From Halichondria panicea (lineage: Eukaryota > Porifera > Demospongiae > Suberitida > Halichondriidae): a DNA stretch of 64,000 bases. The position numbers were made by a program, and so were the translations under genes. This document shows, in pieces, positions 11,601-23,274 of the stretch (its first letter is position 1; every line of letters starts with the position of its first letter). The stretch is from positions 4,338,830 through 4,402,829 of the forward strand of contig NC_087389.1 in the NCBI RefSeq assembly GCF_963675165.1. Direction: 5' to 3'. The notes under the pieces were generated by a model. That model was given only the letters and a program-made list of their open reading frames with translations, made no database searches and was not told the origin of the DNA.

Positions 11601-13045
11601 ATCCACATATAGGTCATTCTGGAGACCCTCATTACCAAACAGTGTATCCCCCCAGTGGTGAGTTAAACTGCTGAGCTTGCTTCTTCCTCTACCAAATTCT
11701 GTTTCCATTGACAGGGATTATTCCGTTTCATGGCTTCTCTATATTCCGTAAGTGATGGTCAACCCCACTTCATGTGATTACTAAAAATAATGACCTGTGT
11801 TTCAGTTGCTCCTCTGTGCTTCATGTTTGATCGAGCGGATCGATTGTATGCACTTTTCAGAGAAATGTATCTCAGGTAAACGATGAGTACATGTAACTCC
11901 ATTGCTCTGTAATTGCCTCTTTGTATATATGTAGGTATTTTGTGCACCTACACTGCATTTCATCACATCCTCAGGTAAGCACAGTATCGAATTTGTCTTT
12001 CCCCTCTATTATTATGCTATAGTATTTTTAGTAAGTTTACAGCCTCTCATAGCTAGCCAATCTTAATCCTCCTTTACTCATCTGTCCCCTCTCGCCCCAA
12101 TGTACAGGGTATTCTGGGTCTGTGTTGTCAGTTTGAGCACCTCCTCCAGTGCAAGCAGCCAGAGCTAACAGAACACCTCAGGAAGATTGGGGCAGAACCG
12201 TAAGTGTGTGTGTGTGGGGTGGGTGGGTACTTTATATGCCTCGTCTGTTTGTGTGTGTGTGTATTCAAACTAACTACCCACAGTTACAATCCGACTACAA
12301 CTAAGAGCCTCTATTAACTATTTTTTAGATTAGCTTGCTCGTTGTATTACGGTAACAATGTGTTTTCATTGGACTGGTATTATACTAGATACAGAATTAT
12401 TGTAAACATCTTCATACTGTACATAATTATCTTGTCTTCCTGCCCAGACTGAGGATGGCGTTTGATTGGCTGATGACAGCTTTTGCCGGTCACCTGGAGA
12501 CTCGTCAGCTCCTCCTCCTCTGGGATAGGATCATCGGCTACAATACTCTCAGCCTACTACCAGGTGAATGGTGTTTAGCTTATAATTATGTCACTATAAT
12601 TGCGAAACAAGTAATACAAGTGACTGTAATTATGAGATGGTGACTGCATGACTGTGTTAAATATTTCACAATAGCCGTTGCGCGTACTATAACATGTAGT
12701 GTGCTATACATTTTGACGTTGTTTTGACTTTGACTCGTCTGTTGAAATAATTATACAGCCACTTTGTCCGGATTGTGCTCTCTATGCTTTTGACATTGTA
12801 TAATAATACTCTGCAGTAATGGCTGTCTCTGTGTTTGAGTTCCGAGCTACCAATCTCTTCAAGGCAACCACACTCACTGAAGCAGAGGTAAAGAGATGTG
12901 TACGAGTGTGATTAAATTCTATTATTGAACAGCCCGGCCACAATGTGATCGTTATCTCCCCCCACACACACTCCCACAGACTGTACTCTCTGATCTTCGC
13001 TGCCTGAACATTCTCCCTCTATTGCAACAAACACTTTTCATGTGA
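8642..13045 (+). CDS. TBC1D19: TBC1 domain family member 19 (about 18 exons)
   Basis: Recognised from ordered blocks along the gene. LKNAVYKEV and EPLDFVRVAEEEWEA come first, then IYSPKDFLEVLTRVRNSNY (exon from 9311), GLRRELWGRALTLN (exon 10635-10750), NDDNFFVFEDNMHQVLLCF, YPPSGIIPFHGF, FREMYLRYFVHLHCISSHPQ, HLRKIGAEP, LLLLWDRIIGYN and finally VLSDLRCLNILPLLQQTLF before TGA at 13043-13045. These match TBC1D19 in order and spacing. Approximate exons are 8642-8819, 8869-9071, 9188-9239, 9311-9457, 9627-9690, 9733-9770, 10635-10750, 11089-11163, 11217-11279, 11331-11415, 11613-11657 and 11715-11747, then exons near 11807, 11935, 12109, 12448, 12816 and 12981. TBC domains normally act as Rab GAPs; the finger residues of this member are atypical, so catalysis is uncertain. 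Intron 6 carries the U2-like snRNA. Confidence 0.9.
10316..10499 (+). ncRNA. U2-like spliceosomal snRNA, divergent
   Basis: The 5' end reads ATCGCTTCTGGCCTTTTGG, continuing CTAAGATCAAG. This is the U2 snRNA 5' end and stem I with one C missing. CTGTTCTT, the sequence before stem IIa, is kept. Stem IIa is rebuilt as TCGAAG/CTTCGA with an 8-nt loop, and stem IIb as GGGGC/GCCCC. AATTTTTGC fits an Sm site. CTAGTATTGCACTACTTCTAG matches the U2 stem IV loop. Length is about 184 nt, against 187-188 for human U2. The universally conserved branch-site element GTAGTA is replaced by TAGAAATAA. TATAAAAA lies about 30 nt upstream of the start. It sits in sense orientation in intron 6 of TBC1D19. It is either an active variant or a fairly recent pseudogene; the IIa/IIc covariation described in the findings favours function. 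Confidence 0.75.
10845..11058. repeat. Nested hairpin MITEs in a TBC1D19 intron
   Basis: The outer inverted repeat pairs TAGCGGGGTATAATTATTTC near 10845 with ACCCTCAAAATATACCCGGC near 11040. The inner one (about 10907-11003) pairs ACCGTATATAGAGGGTAATT with AATTACCCGCTATACGGT. Related arms occur at 13611-13780, 51304 onward, 53068-53283 and near 57830. Confidence 0.7.
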
Positions 13046-13274
13046 CAGTATGAGGACCCCATAATTAGTATCTCAATTTCAGAATCATGCTTATCAATCA
13101 GTTAATTAATGACTTGCGGTACTTTTAAATTAACGTATTACGCAAAACAGAATAAAATGTATACATGTATACACAAGCAACTAAACAAGAACAGCGTATT
13201 TACTTACATACAACTGCATAGACTAGATGACTAGATGAGGAGTGGATAAATGCACGAGAGAGTCAGTGTTGGGT
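13046..13274. other. Tail-to-tail spacer between TBC1D19 and the small minus-strand gene
   Basis: 229 bp between two stop codons on opposite strands. It should hold both 3' untranslated regions. No other feature is seen. Confidence 0.5.
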
Positions 13275-15792
13275 TCATACTGTCATGAGGTGTTCAGTGA
13301 ATGGTTTCGGTACATTCCAGCCCGTCCAAGATGCTGTACGTGAAAAATTGTCGTGTGTGCATGACTTAGGGATGTAAAATAAAAATACAGTGGAACCTCC
13401 ATTAACGACCACCTCCGAAAAGCAACCACATGCGATAAAACGGCCAAAAGCTCAGGTCCGGATTGAAACTTCAATGTAAAGCAACCTCTCAGGAGCGGTC
13501 AAAAGGCTGTACATTCTCCAATGGTGTTCGTTTTATGAAGGTTCCACTGTATTTCACTGGTTGGACTATGTGTACATGTACATATAGGTACACACAATAC
13601 GTACCATAATATAGCGGGTAATTTTCGTGGGGTAAAAAATTCATTCAACTCGAAAACAGTGATTTTCGTGAGTAGAAATTCGTTGCATGCGTTCCGGTAG
13701 GCCACACCTACGTTTTTTTTCGTAGAGGTCAGCTTGCCAACTAAAAAAATATTTTACCCCATGAAAATTACCCGGTATTGGTATACGTACACACATGAGT
13801 GAAAATTTGGGGCACACCTATTATATAATAAAGAGGTGGCCTGCTAACACAGGGAAGCATGCTATGGAGGCTTGCATTGCGTTAGCATTTAACCTGGCCA
13901 CAATTAACAGTTTTAAACCGCACACAATGAGGTTTGTATAAGTCTAGCTACATAAAACTGAGCAAACAAATACCTCTGAGAATCCTTGTGACCTGCCATG
14001 AAAGCTGTTTGGGGTGGTCTCTATTGTACCCTGCAGTTGTCTGAATGAAAGAGAAACACCGACTGTCAATTGCAATACAAAGAAGCACTCTGACAATATA
14101 CAATGGAGCAACTAATGAGAAGGAGCCTATAATGGCCCCCCTTTTGATAAAAATGGCTAGAATCCACTTGGTCTAATATTTCTTACGATATAATTTTCAC
14201 ACACCCGTAAGAGTTTGAGGAGGTAGAGTACATTGGGTGCTGACAGCTGCTCAGAGGCTCCTTGGTTTCTGTAGGGGTAGTTAAGGGGTGGAGGGAGACT
14301 GTCATTACTGTGCTGGGTGCCAAATGTCATAAGCTCTGACACCAGATCTTTATGGAATCTGGATTAAACCAATTCGTGTTTGGGTATTATCTGGGGTTAG
14401 CCACAAAGCGCAAATGGAAAGGTGTTTTATGTTTGCGGGTAAGCCTGTAGCTTTCTAACAGTCACTGTTCCTGCATTTGTGGATGATTTTACTATGCTGC
14501 TACCTGACTTGAATTCGACCCGAATTAGGTCGTGTGAACGAGGCTAGTTAATTTATACGCTCAATTAATGTGTACATGTATTGTAAATTCGTAGTTATAA
14601 CACGGGCCGAGGGATTGTATGGTGTATATTGCACTGAAGCACGAGGGCGCCAGCCCCAAGGGCTGAGTGCAATATACACCATGCATCCCGAGTGCACGTG
14701 TCATAACTAGTTTATACCCCTAGCAACACAAAATACATCACAGCTTCTACTGAAAGAGCTGAAAGAGACTAGTCCCAGTTGCTTGCATCTCCGCTTGAAG
14801 ACACCAGTATCTGATCATTCAATTGCTGTCATTGGCACAACGAATGGCTTGACTCACAAAACGTCGGGCTCCTCGGACCTCGCTAGACAAAAGTAAAGCA
14901 GCCTCACCCCTGCAAAACCTTCAACACTGCAAAACAGCCCCACCCCAAAGCTGCAATGCAACTCAAGCAGCCCCACCCCAAACTCTGCTGCAAACAGTTC
15001 CTCCCCTGCAAAACAGCCACTCCCCAATTATTAAACAGCCAACTCCGACGATGCCTTCAACGAGTATGAATAAGACTGTGTCGTAAGCTGAAGTGGACAG
15101 TAAAGAACTGGACAAAACTATTTACTGGAAGCCTTTGCTATGCGGTATTTAAAAATACTATATGTATGTTAATCCCTCAAGGCTTTGCGGTCAGTGCAGA
15201 ATATGAGATTCAGTGCATTATGCTATATACATATTGCACATAGCAACAGCATAGCAACGGGATATAATTACCTATTCAAATACAAAACTACTGTCACTAT
15301 TGTACACACTTTCAATAATAGACACACACTCCTACAATACACTGGTAACACACAATGTAAAATTCCTCTATTCATTAATTCATAATAATATTATTGTTTT
15401 TCCCACTTACTGGGGCTGTTAACAGTAGTCTGAGCCTTGACCATGGAGTCCTTGTCACAGGTGAACACAGGGTTGCCATTGTTAGCAGCCGGAGGCTCTG
15501 AAATGTGTGTGAATATAAGTTAGATCTAGCGCGCACACACACACACACAATCAATGATACAGCTCGGGATGCCCTAGCTGTGCATCACACACACCCTAAC
15601 GTTCCTAGTTATTGTAGCAAGTCAATCGCCATCGCCTATGCAAAGGAAATGGCGTAAAATAAAAATACAGCTTTAATAAATACCTAGTTTATGAGATCGA
15701 GTGTCGCTTATGGAATTTGAATTCTGCAAAGTGGATACAAACAATGTATAACAAATGCTTCTGCAGTGAGTTTACTAACTTACTCTGCTCAT
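13275..15792 (-). CDS. Small six-exon gene, function unknown
   Basis: Proposed exons are 15792-15784, 15723-15684, 15497-15411, 14335-14205, 14040-13974 and 13333-13275. All have GT-AG ends and compatible phases and sum to 130 codons ending in TGA. The start gives MSRNSNSISDTRSHKLEPPA. Later parts include CDKDSMVKAQTTVNSP, LPPPLNYPYRNQGASEQLSA, NVLYLLKLLR, HPKQLSWQVTRILRASW and PKPFTEHLMTV. No domain, signal peptide or membrane segment is recognised. The acceptor of exon 4 is ambiguous: 14358 has a better pyrimidine tract but needs an extra exon to keep frame. The first exon is only nine coding bases and is inferred from an ATG followed by GTAAGT. The gene is tail to tail with TBC1D19 and head to head with the amidohydrolase. 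Confidence 0.45.
13386..13553. mobile_element. Short MITE with terminal inverted repeats
   Basis: Begins ACAGTGGAACCTCCATTAA and ends GAAGGTTCCACTGTA, giving inverted ends of about 14 bp around 140 bp of internal sequence. A longer copy in the opposite orientation lies at 49686-50165. It sits in the last intron of the small minus-strand gene. Confidence 0.7.
13611..13780. repeat. Hairpin MITE, GGTAATTTTCGTGGGG family
   Basis: The left arm ATAGCGGGTAATTTTCGTGG is mirrored on the right by CATGAAAATTACCCGGTAT. It is the same family as the inner hairpin at 10907-11003. Confidence 0.65.
14580..15060 (+). repeat. Interspersed repeat, second copy inverted at about 62,700-63,070
   Basis: Shared landmarks with the other copy are ATAACTAGTTTATA, ACACCAGTATCTGA, GAATGGCTTGACTCACAAAA and a CAGCCCCACCCC-rich stretch, all in reverse complement there. 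No ORF and no clear termini were found. It lies in the intron between exons 3 and 4 of the small minus-strand gene. Confidence 0.6.
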
Positions 15793-16196
15793 TTCAGACC
15801 TCTATCACATGTACAGCCTGTAAAAGCTACACTTGTTTGTCTTTATTGCTTTGGAAACCAGGGTAAAACCACTCCCCTTCACTGCGCTCTGGGAGTGGTT
15901 TCCAGTCAAGTTTTATACCGGCCACGTGTACATGTGTGATCACTCCAGACACACACGTACATAGAGAGAGACCACCATGAGTGGAGAGGTAGCATGCAGC
16001 CGCAAAACTTACAATATGAATAGACTGCACTGTGCAGTACAACCAGTATTGCTTAGGATCTACCTAGCGTTATTTTAGAGACAAATCGGCCTGGGAAAGG
16101 CTAGCTGTTGAAAGGGCGTGGTTTCCATGAGTTATAGCTCACTCATGTGTGCTGGCAGAGCTAGCTAGCTAGCTAAGGCTGGAGAGAAGAGAGACC
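15793..16196. promoter_or_regulatory. Divergent promoter region, small gene and amidohydrolase
   Basis: About 400 bp between opposite start codons. It contains a partial duplication: AGAGAGACCACCATGAGTGGAGAG at about 15965 resembles AGAGACCATGAGTGGAGAG at about 16190, which is the amidohydrolase start. No TATA box stands out. Confidence 0.4.
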
Positions 16197-19100
16197 ATGA
16201 GTGGAGAGCTCATGGAGCTAACGCAGTATCCACCCGTTCCCGAAGCTACCTCGGAGGAACACCATGAAGTGGGAGACAGTGACAATCAGGAGCTCTTGTA
16301 AGTGTAATCATGTGTATAAATTGATCTTCAACATACTATAAATTACTAGCATGGCATATGAAACGACTGTTACGACTGTTTTGTAGTTTGATTGTCCCAC
16401 CCATTGCATCGGATGTAGTGGACGTTTACGGTATAGTATACGATTACCATGGCTACTCAAAGAGTGTCAGTGCAACACTAGTTGGGCGTGGCCTCACCCT
16501 GGATGCTCACGTAGGGTTGGGAAACACTGCAATGTCAGGTTTGTTCCACCGGCACTTAGTTTTAGGGTGTGGCTAAGCATGAATATGATTAATTCCAAGT
16601 GGGCGGTAACCGCTAGAATACTACTGCAGGAGTCACTTTTGCATTAGGTCCTAAAAAGCACTAACCGTTGCTCAAATTATTTATTTCTGGCACTTAATAA
16701 AAAGGCTTGTTTGAGACATCAAGACAATCATTTTGCATCTTTGACTTCACACTTCTAAACAGTTGTCTAACCCATAGCTACAGTCAATGAATGTTGTTCA
16801 CGAGTCATTCAGCTCTCAACGGTGCAGCTAGCAAGTAAAACTGAGCTAGACCATGCCCATTTTCTCAATACTAGCTGCAGAACATAGGCGCCACCATAAT
16901 TTAGGCGCCAGCTGGGCTGAACGCAATTTTTTGTGGTCTAAAAGATGCGCCACTCAGAAGTGGAATTAATTTTTTCTGCCGCTGTAATTACAGTAGAACC
17001 TCGCTAATCCGGACCCCTTTAATCCGAAACCTCGCAAATCTGGACAAAATGGCAAACTGAAAAATAGGAGGGGCTGTCAGTAGAATAGAGTACTGCGCAT
17101 GCGCAATGTAAATTGCTTAGCTGAATCAGCAATAAGATAAACTGCTGGAGACCATGGCCACTGCAAAGAAAACGAAGAGAGAGCTCTCACAAGACTCACT
17201 GTATCGGAGAGAAAGTTGAGATAAAGACTATTCTAGCTAGCAGCTTCCCTTCTGGCCACAGTACCGTATATCTTCTAATTTATCGGACACTTCTAATTAC
17301 CCCGGACACTCTTTTGGGCAATTTTCGTTGTTCTAATACAACGGACACTCCAGTACTTTAATATTACATTTGTTCTAAATATCCGGACAATACCTTGAAA
17401 AGTTGAGTTACCATTCATAGACGGCAAGTAAGACTTAGAGTGCTGCAGTTACATAGCTTTGAGTAGCTAGTTTTATATAGCTAGTGCAACTATTCCGTCG
17501 TACCCTGTTCTATTAAACTTAGCTAGCTCGCATGCAGCTGCTTGCTTGTTCTAATTATTCCGGACACTTCGCATGCTCTATAAAAGTCTGTTCCAATTAT
17601 ACCCGGAAAATTTCCAAAATAATTATTTTTTGCTGTCCGATATTAGAAGATATACGGTAATATCATAATACATGTACAAAAGTGTCTTCGTTAATAATCA
17701 ATTAATGACATCTGTTAATCCGGAAATTTCGTGTATTTGGATGGGGTCTGGTCCCGCTCTATTCGGATTAGCGAGGTTCTACTGTACATCAATCACGGTA
17801 GTTAAATAGCCGTTAAAATAGGCTACGCTCAGAAGTTGACCGGTGACTGACTGTTATTTATACATGTACGCACCTCTGCTTTACCATTAGGAGCAAGGAT
17901 GCCACCTCTACTCCCACCCCCCAGCCTAGTTCAAGGCTGCAGTACCTGACAGAGCCTCCTGACAGCTGGCGGCCTCAGCCAAAGTGCCCCAGGTCATTTA
18001 GTGACTGCATGTTCCAGTGGATAGGAAAACTGGTGAGTGCATGCATGTACAGTGTGTGTGTTGGTCTTTGTTTGTTGGCACTAGTAGCTCTATAACTATT
18101 GAAATAGGATTCGATGTAATTATTGCTCCCCCCCGCATCCCACAGCTGGGTGGGCGGTTCAGACACGAGCCTGAGGATATGTTGTGTGGTGACAACCCTT
18201 GTCTCTTGTCAGCAACTACACAGACGATTCTCAAAGAGAGGGTCTTCCATGACTTGGTGAGTGTAGTGATATAGTATTACATGTATGCCTTTGTAAGGGT
18301 CACTTTAAATAATGAAAGCACCACGGGTGCTGATGCCTCGGTGGATGTGCCAAATCTACGTGACATATTATAAAGCTACTAGTAATATTATTGCTAACAC
18401 ACGCATGATATCATGATGAACATTTGTGCATTAATTTTGCTGCATGCAGGCAGAATCACAGGAAAACTCAACGAGTGGGAAATCATCGATCATGATTGTT
18501 GCTAAAAAGGATGCCAGAGGTCCAAATTGTGGTTGCAGCATCAATAACAGTAGAGCTCTCTTCTCTCACTCTTGTAGCCACCAATAGCTAGCGTTCTAGT
18601 GCAGAGCTAACTACTATTAGACACTAGTTGATAAGATCTACATGGGAAGTACGTGGGGAAGTGCCTCAGAGGAGGTATACTATGGGACTTAGTATACCTA
18701 GTATGTCAAGTAATTGTATTGTAGTCAAGCCTCGAGGGCAAGGTTTGCGCATGCGCACTAGTATATCTAAATGAGTTAGACACTGTTTTGTCGGTGTCCA
18801 TGTGATTTAGAAGCCCTCAGCCACTTGCAGTACCCTTGCTACGCTCGGGATAGTAAATCAGTGCCTTTGGGCTTCTAAATCCCATAGACACCTCCAAAAC
18901 AGTGTCTAACTAGCAACAACAAATTTTGCTACGCGTTCTTCTGAAAAGGTTGCAATGGCATTCCAAGTAAGCGAAACTATGCATACTTAACTCGAGAACA
19001 AAGCATTATTTTGCAAATCCACGAACAAGAAAACATGACTAAAAGTGTATGCAATAGAATCTCTATAATATGGACACTCCTATCACTTGTATATATATAC

Positions 19101-22100
19101 ACTCTACTGTGTTTTCTCATGGTCGGTCCTTATCACTTGCTTTGGTTGAGTTACTAATTTTATTCATACCTGTTGTTCCTCCGTGTAGGACCCCAGTGAC
19201 ATAGTAGACTATCATGTGCACATTGTGGGACACGGTGACTCAGGGTCAAAGTGCTTCATCAATGACAATGTGAGCAGTATAGTCATTCCATAACCTCAGA
19301 GTTTACAGTAAGCCGATCATATTATTTGCTGTCCCTGACCAATGCACTGAAATACTAAACCCTTAGCTGTTGTAAATGCAGTAGTATGACTGCACGAGTA
19401 CGGAAACTGACTAGCAGCAATTAGACTATAGGCTGAAACTTTTGAAAGCGGAGTTTTAGTGAGACATGCACTGTGGATCACAGCAGAGCCAGCAAAGAGG
19501 CCTGGAGTGTTACAAGTATACACTATTGTTATGCAGATGAAGACGTGGTGGAGACCGTACAATCGCCTCAAGTCTATCATATTCATGGCAGCTGCTCAAG
19601 CCCCGGACATGGAAGGGTGAGCTCGGGTATAATCGTAAGTGCATGCTATATCCTGTACATGTACATCTGTTACATCTTTTGAAGGCTGTATGTACCTAAC
19701 TTTATGTGTTAAACTATATGGGTTTTCCATTATAGAAAATATATGCTTGTTTACCTGTTGTGTTTCCCTGACAGAGGTGATATGCAGTACATGTCTCGAC
19801 TGATTCGCCTGCTCAAACACTTTGTGCCGGCTTGCATTCTGAGCAGCAATCCCTCTGGGGTGAGTGAGTTTCATAAAAATTCTTTTTCATGCTACCAGGA
19901 GTGCATGCACTCCTGATGCTACGTATACATGTATAGTACATTTACCTTTGTGTAGACCAATAGCCTATCATTATAGTGAGCAGTTTTATTTTAATTAGTA
20001 CTCCACCCACAGGAACAATATAGACATGGGAAGTGCTGTTTGCTTGCATTTGATGCGTTTTACGAGAAAAATGGCAATGCAAATCGAAACAAAACAACCC
20101 TCTACGTACCCAACGACTACGCGTTCCTTCTTTCTCAAGACCACCCCCAATACTTCTACTCCGTGGGTTCAGTGAACCCTTATCGTACAGACGCCCTGAA
20201 GGAACTAGAGAGATGTGCAGAGAATGGAGTGTCCATCATTAAGTGGCTGGTACGTCAGTTCCTTGTATGTCTACAGTAATGTTGTACTTGCATAGTGCAT
20301 AGTTGTCTGTTTAAGTTTGGTACAATTATCCAAAATTTGGTGATCATTGAATGTATATATTGTGCATGTATACTTCAAGCTGGGATGTATGTACAATGTA
20401 GTAATTTGCATTCTTATTTATGCAGCCCAATTCTATGGGGATTGACCTCAGAGACTCCCAGTGTCACCCATTCTACAGAAAGATGAAGGAGCTAGATATG
20501 GTAACTATGGGCTGTATGTCACAGAGTGAGTCAATACTTCATTTAAGGGGTGAGGGGGGGGGGGGGGCGCTTCCACCCTAGGAAAAAGTGCATTCCCAGG
20601 TGCCCGTTTCAATTTTGTCTGGATCATTCTCGAAGAAAAGGCGTGGCTAGCTATTAATTACCATTTGAGATTTTTATGAAATGGGCCTGCTTTGATAGCT
20701 AGCTAGCTAGCACTGAATTGAATTAGAGTTGTTAAGCAATTCGTACTGTAGACCTGCCTTTAGAACTTTATCTATATAGACGTGCCCCCATACCCCCCCA
20801 GAAATCACGTGTTACCATACACAGATATCTAGCTTGCCCCCCCCCCTTCAAATGTGTACTACGCCCACAAGTGTGTAAAAACTGTATTGCTACCCCGGCA
20901 ATCTACGTACACATGTACGTATACAATGTACATGTACGTGCAACTATTAGGTGAACGGTTGTATAATCACAATAAATGATTATAGTATTCGTATAATTCA
21001 ATGTCTAGCAGTTTTCCCCATGCATAACCCGCCCCATGCACCCTCTCTCAGGCGTTGCTTGTGCACATTGGTGAGGAGCACTCTGTGGACGCTGCCTTTC
21101 TGGACAACGATCTGGGAAACCCTCTACTATTAAGGGAGTGAGTGGATGTGGAAACCTCAGTTTAGTTCTATAGAGGTTGTATAATTATGGAAATGTATTG
21201 TGCAGCTATATATACATGTACTTGAACAATAGTAGAGTCATGTGCATCTTTAAACTGTCACCTTACCGTACAGGGATCTCAAAACTGTACATTGTCTTTT
21301 TAATCACTCTCTTCTCCCTCAGACCGCTAAAGTTTGGAGTGCGGGTGATAGCTGCTCACTGTGGTACTGAAGGTCATGCTGTGGACTTTGATGCCAGGGA
21401 CAGACCCAGGATACCCTGCTTTGAGCTCTTTTTGAGACTAATGAGGGTGGATGCGTAAGTCAATAATGGCACTCTATTACTGTAACAACAGCTTCCCAAA
21501 ACGACATATGTTGTGTGATTGAATAAATGTCTAACCACAATTTCTGCTCTAGCTAGTTTTGAGCGAGTCGCTGTGCCTAATTATTGTGATACTCGTTCCA
21601 CCTGTTGGTTGAAAAATGGCCCTCTTTACACAGTGTCTCACAGGAAGAAGATACCCCTGCATGTATAACTCATAGAGTTAAATTGTTTCAGTTTATTCTA
21701 TAAATTGATCATCTCTCTTTGTGATGCAGATGGAAAGGCCTACTGTTTGGTGACATTTCTGCCGTGTGTGCGTTCAGAAGGGTGGAGTATCTCAAACAGC
21801 TAATGGAGGAAACAGTAAGTGTTGTGGTAACAGGTCATACAAGGTTTTATAAGCCAGCTTAATTACCACGACATCGTCAATTCTATAGTACCTGAAGCAT
21901 ATGTAATGTGTAATCATTCATTTTTGTAGACCATCCACGATCGACTGGTATACGGTTCAGACTATCCTGTTCCTGCCATCAACCTGGTGGTCCATACCTC
22001 CAAGCTACACAGGTGCATTTCCTTTAATCTCTGTACAGTCGTGTGTGTGAAGAAATATAAAACTATCCATGAGAATGAGAATTTGATGCCTAATTGTATC

Positions 22101-22829
22101 TCCTGTAGAGTAATCCCATGCGCACACACACACACACACACAGCGCTAACTTGATCACAGCTGACGAGAGGGACGCTTTAAACGAGCTGTACGATTACAA
22201 CCCACTCCTGTTCGATCTTGCGTGCAAGAGATTGCTATCCTTCAAGGACAAAAAGTTCCCAACGTCTGTGTTCAAAGAGCACACCCTGTTGCCGCCCATG
22301 AGGAAAACACCCTTCAATACTGGAACCAGTGTCGACCCTGGTAATCAATGTTATTGATTTCTTTGTACTGTGCGGTCAGACTTACATGTATCTATTCTAA
22401 CCACCCAACGTATATAAGCCTTAAGTCTACATTAATTTTGCACGTTTTCAACTGCATACCCAAGGTGAGCAATGCCTGTAGGCCCATTACGAACAATGCA
22501 TGTATTTTTGTGGGCGCAATGGCTGCATCGCTACTTTTGAGAAGCATTATTACATGTTTGCATTGCATGTTACCTAACTATCTTCAGAAATCATTCCTGA
22601 AAACTACGATGACTATCAAGATGAGAGACCTCCCACCCCAGTGGAGGGTGGGCAGACGCTCTTAGTGGAGGTGGAGATCCACGATGACAGTAGCAGCACC
22701 GAGGCCACGCCCCTTGATAACAGTAGAGTCAATAGTTCCGTGGTCGTTGATAGGCGACAAGAGGACGGGGAAATCGAGGTGGAGGATAGTAATGAGGAAA
22801 CAAAGTTATTGGTATCACATAATCCATAA
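16197..22829 (+). CDS. Metal-dependent amidohydrolase-fold protein (15 exons)
   Basis: Exons are 16197-16297, 16387-16533, 17891-18032, 18146-18256, 19189-19269, 19537-19616, 19775-19859, 20013-20249, 20426-20500, 21052-21137, 21323-21454, 21730-21814, 21930-22012, 22144-22340 and 22588-22829, giving 627 aa in frame. The TIM-barrel metal motifs appear in order: DYHVHIVGHG (HxH after strand 1), LLAFDAFYEKNG, SVNPYRTDALKELERCAENG, IKWLPNSMGIDL (candidate bridging Lys), LLVHIGEEHSV, VIAAHCGTEGH, LFGDISAV and VYGSDYPVPA (metal-binding Asp). It resembles bacterial amidohydrolase-2-type proteins of unknown substrate. The first 150 residues are an extra N-terminal part and the last 80 an acidic tail. 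The exon 2 donor is ambiguous (16533 keeps frame; 16538 has a better consensus). The substrate is unknown. Confidence 0.8.
16990..17786. mobile_element. Pogo/Tigger-like MITE in amidohydrolase intron 2
   Basis: The ends are near-perfect inverted repeats: ACAGTAGAACCTCGCTAATC on the left and GGATTAGCGAGGTTCTACTG on the right. Internal sequence shows no transposase. A second MITE is inserted inside it at 17265-17660. Confidence 0.75.
17265..17660. mobile_element. MITE nested inside the 16990-17786 element
   Basis: Left end TACCGTATATCTTCTAAT and right end ATTAGAAGATATACGGTA are exact inverted repeats of 18 bp. The interior repeats CGGACAC several times. It has no ORF. Confidence 0.75.
18430..19060. 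repeat. Interspersed repeat related to 39,200 and 43,900 copies
   Basis: Shares CCAATAGCTAGCGTTCTAGT and GGCATTCCAAGTAAGC-type blocks with about 39,200-39,420 and 43,860-44,310. This copy also has a hairpin insert at 18774-18912 with ends AGTTAGACACTGTTTTG and CAAAACAGTGTCTAACT that is absent from the other two. It lies in amidohydrolase intron 4. Confidence 0.6.
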
Positions 22830-22848
22830 TAGTTCAACCTGTGAGATA

Positions 22849-23157
22849 TATATTCGTATGTACCACCACCACCACCCATTTTTATTTTATTATTCGTTAC
22901 ATAAATATTATTTGAAATGAAACGTTTATTAATACCCAGGAAGTTTTAGTTACAATGTCAGAAAACTTGTATATAGAGCTTGAACTATTCGTATGTACCA
23001 AACAACCACCCATTTTTTTTATTGGTAACATAAAATTGAAATGAAATGTTAAGTGCCCAGGAAGGTTTTTAGAAATTATCCGTGTCGAGAGAACAGACTA
23101 GACTCCAATGAGTGTATAGTTACAATGTCAGAAAACTTGTATATAGAGCTTGAACTT
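22849..23157 (+). repeat. Tandem duplication in the amidohydrolase 3' region
   Basis: A block starting TATTCGTATGTACCA and containing ACAATGTCAGAAAACTTGTA is present twice with a period of about 140-170 bp. It lies between the amidohydrolase stop and the XPC stop, so it is probably in overlapping or adjacent 3' untranslated regions. Confidence 0.6.
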
Positions 23158-23274
23158 ATACATTATCTCTGAAATAAGCATGGGTGCATGAGATTGTGTC
23201 CATGAATAGCAAGCACGGTATACAATAGCACTGTAATTTATAGAGGCTGTTCTGTTTATAATTATAATTATGGT

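Noticed and set aside
15966-16000. Alternative amidohydrolase start at the duplicated ATGAGTGGAGAG
   Set aside because: The frame is followed by no usable coding exon; it looks like a short duplication in the promoter.
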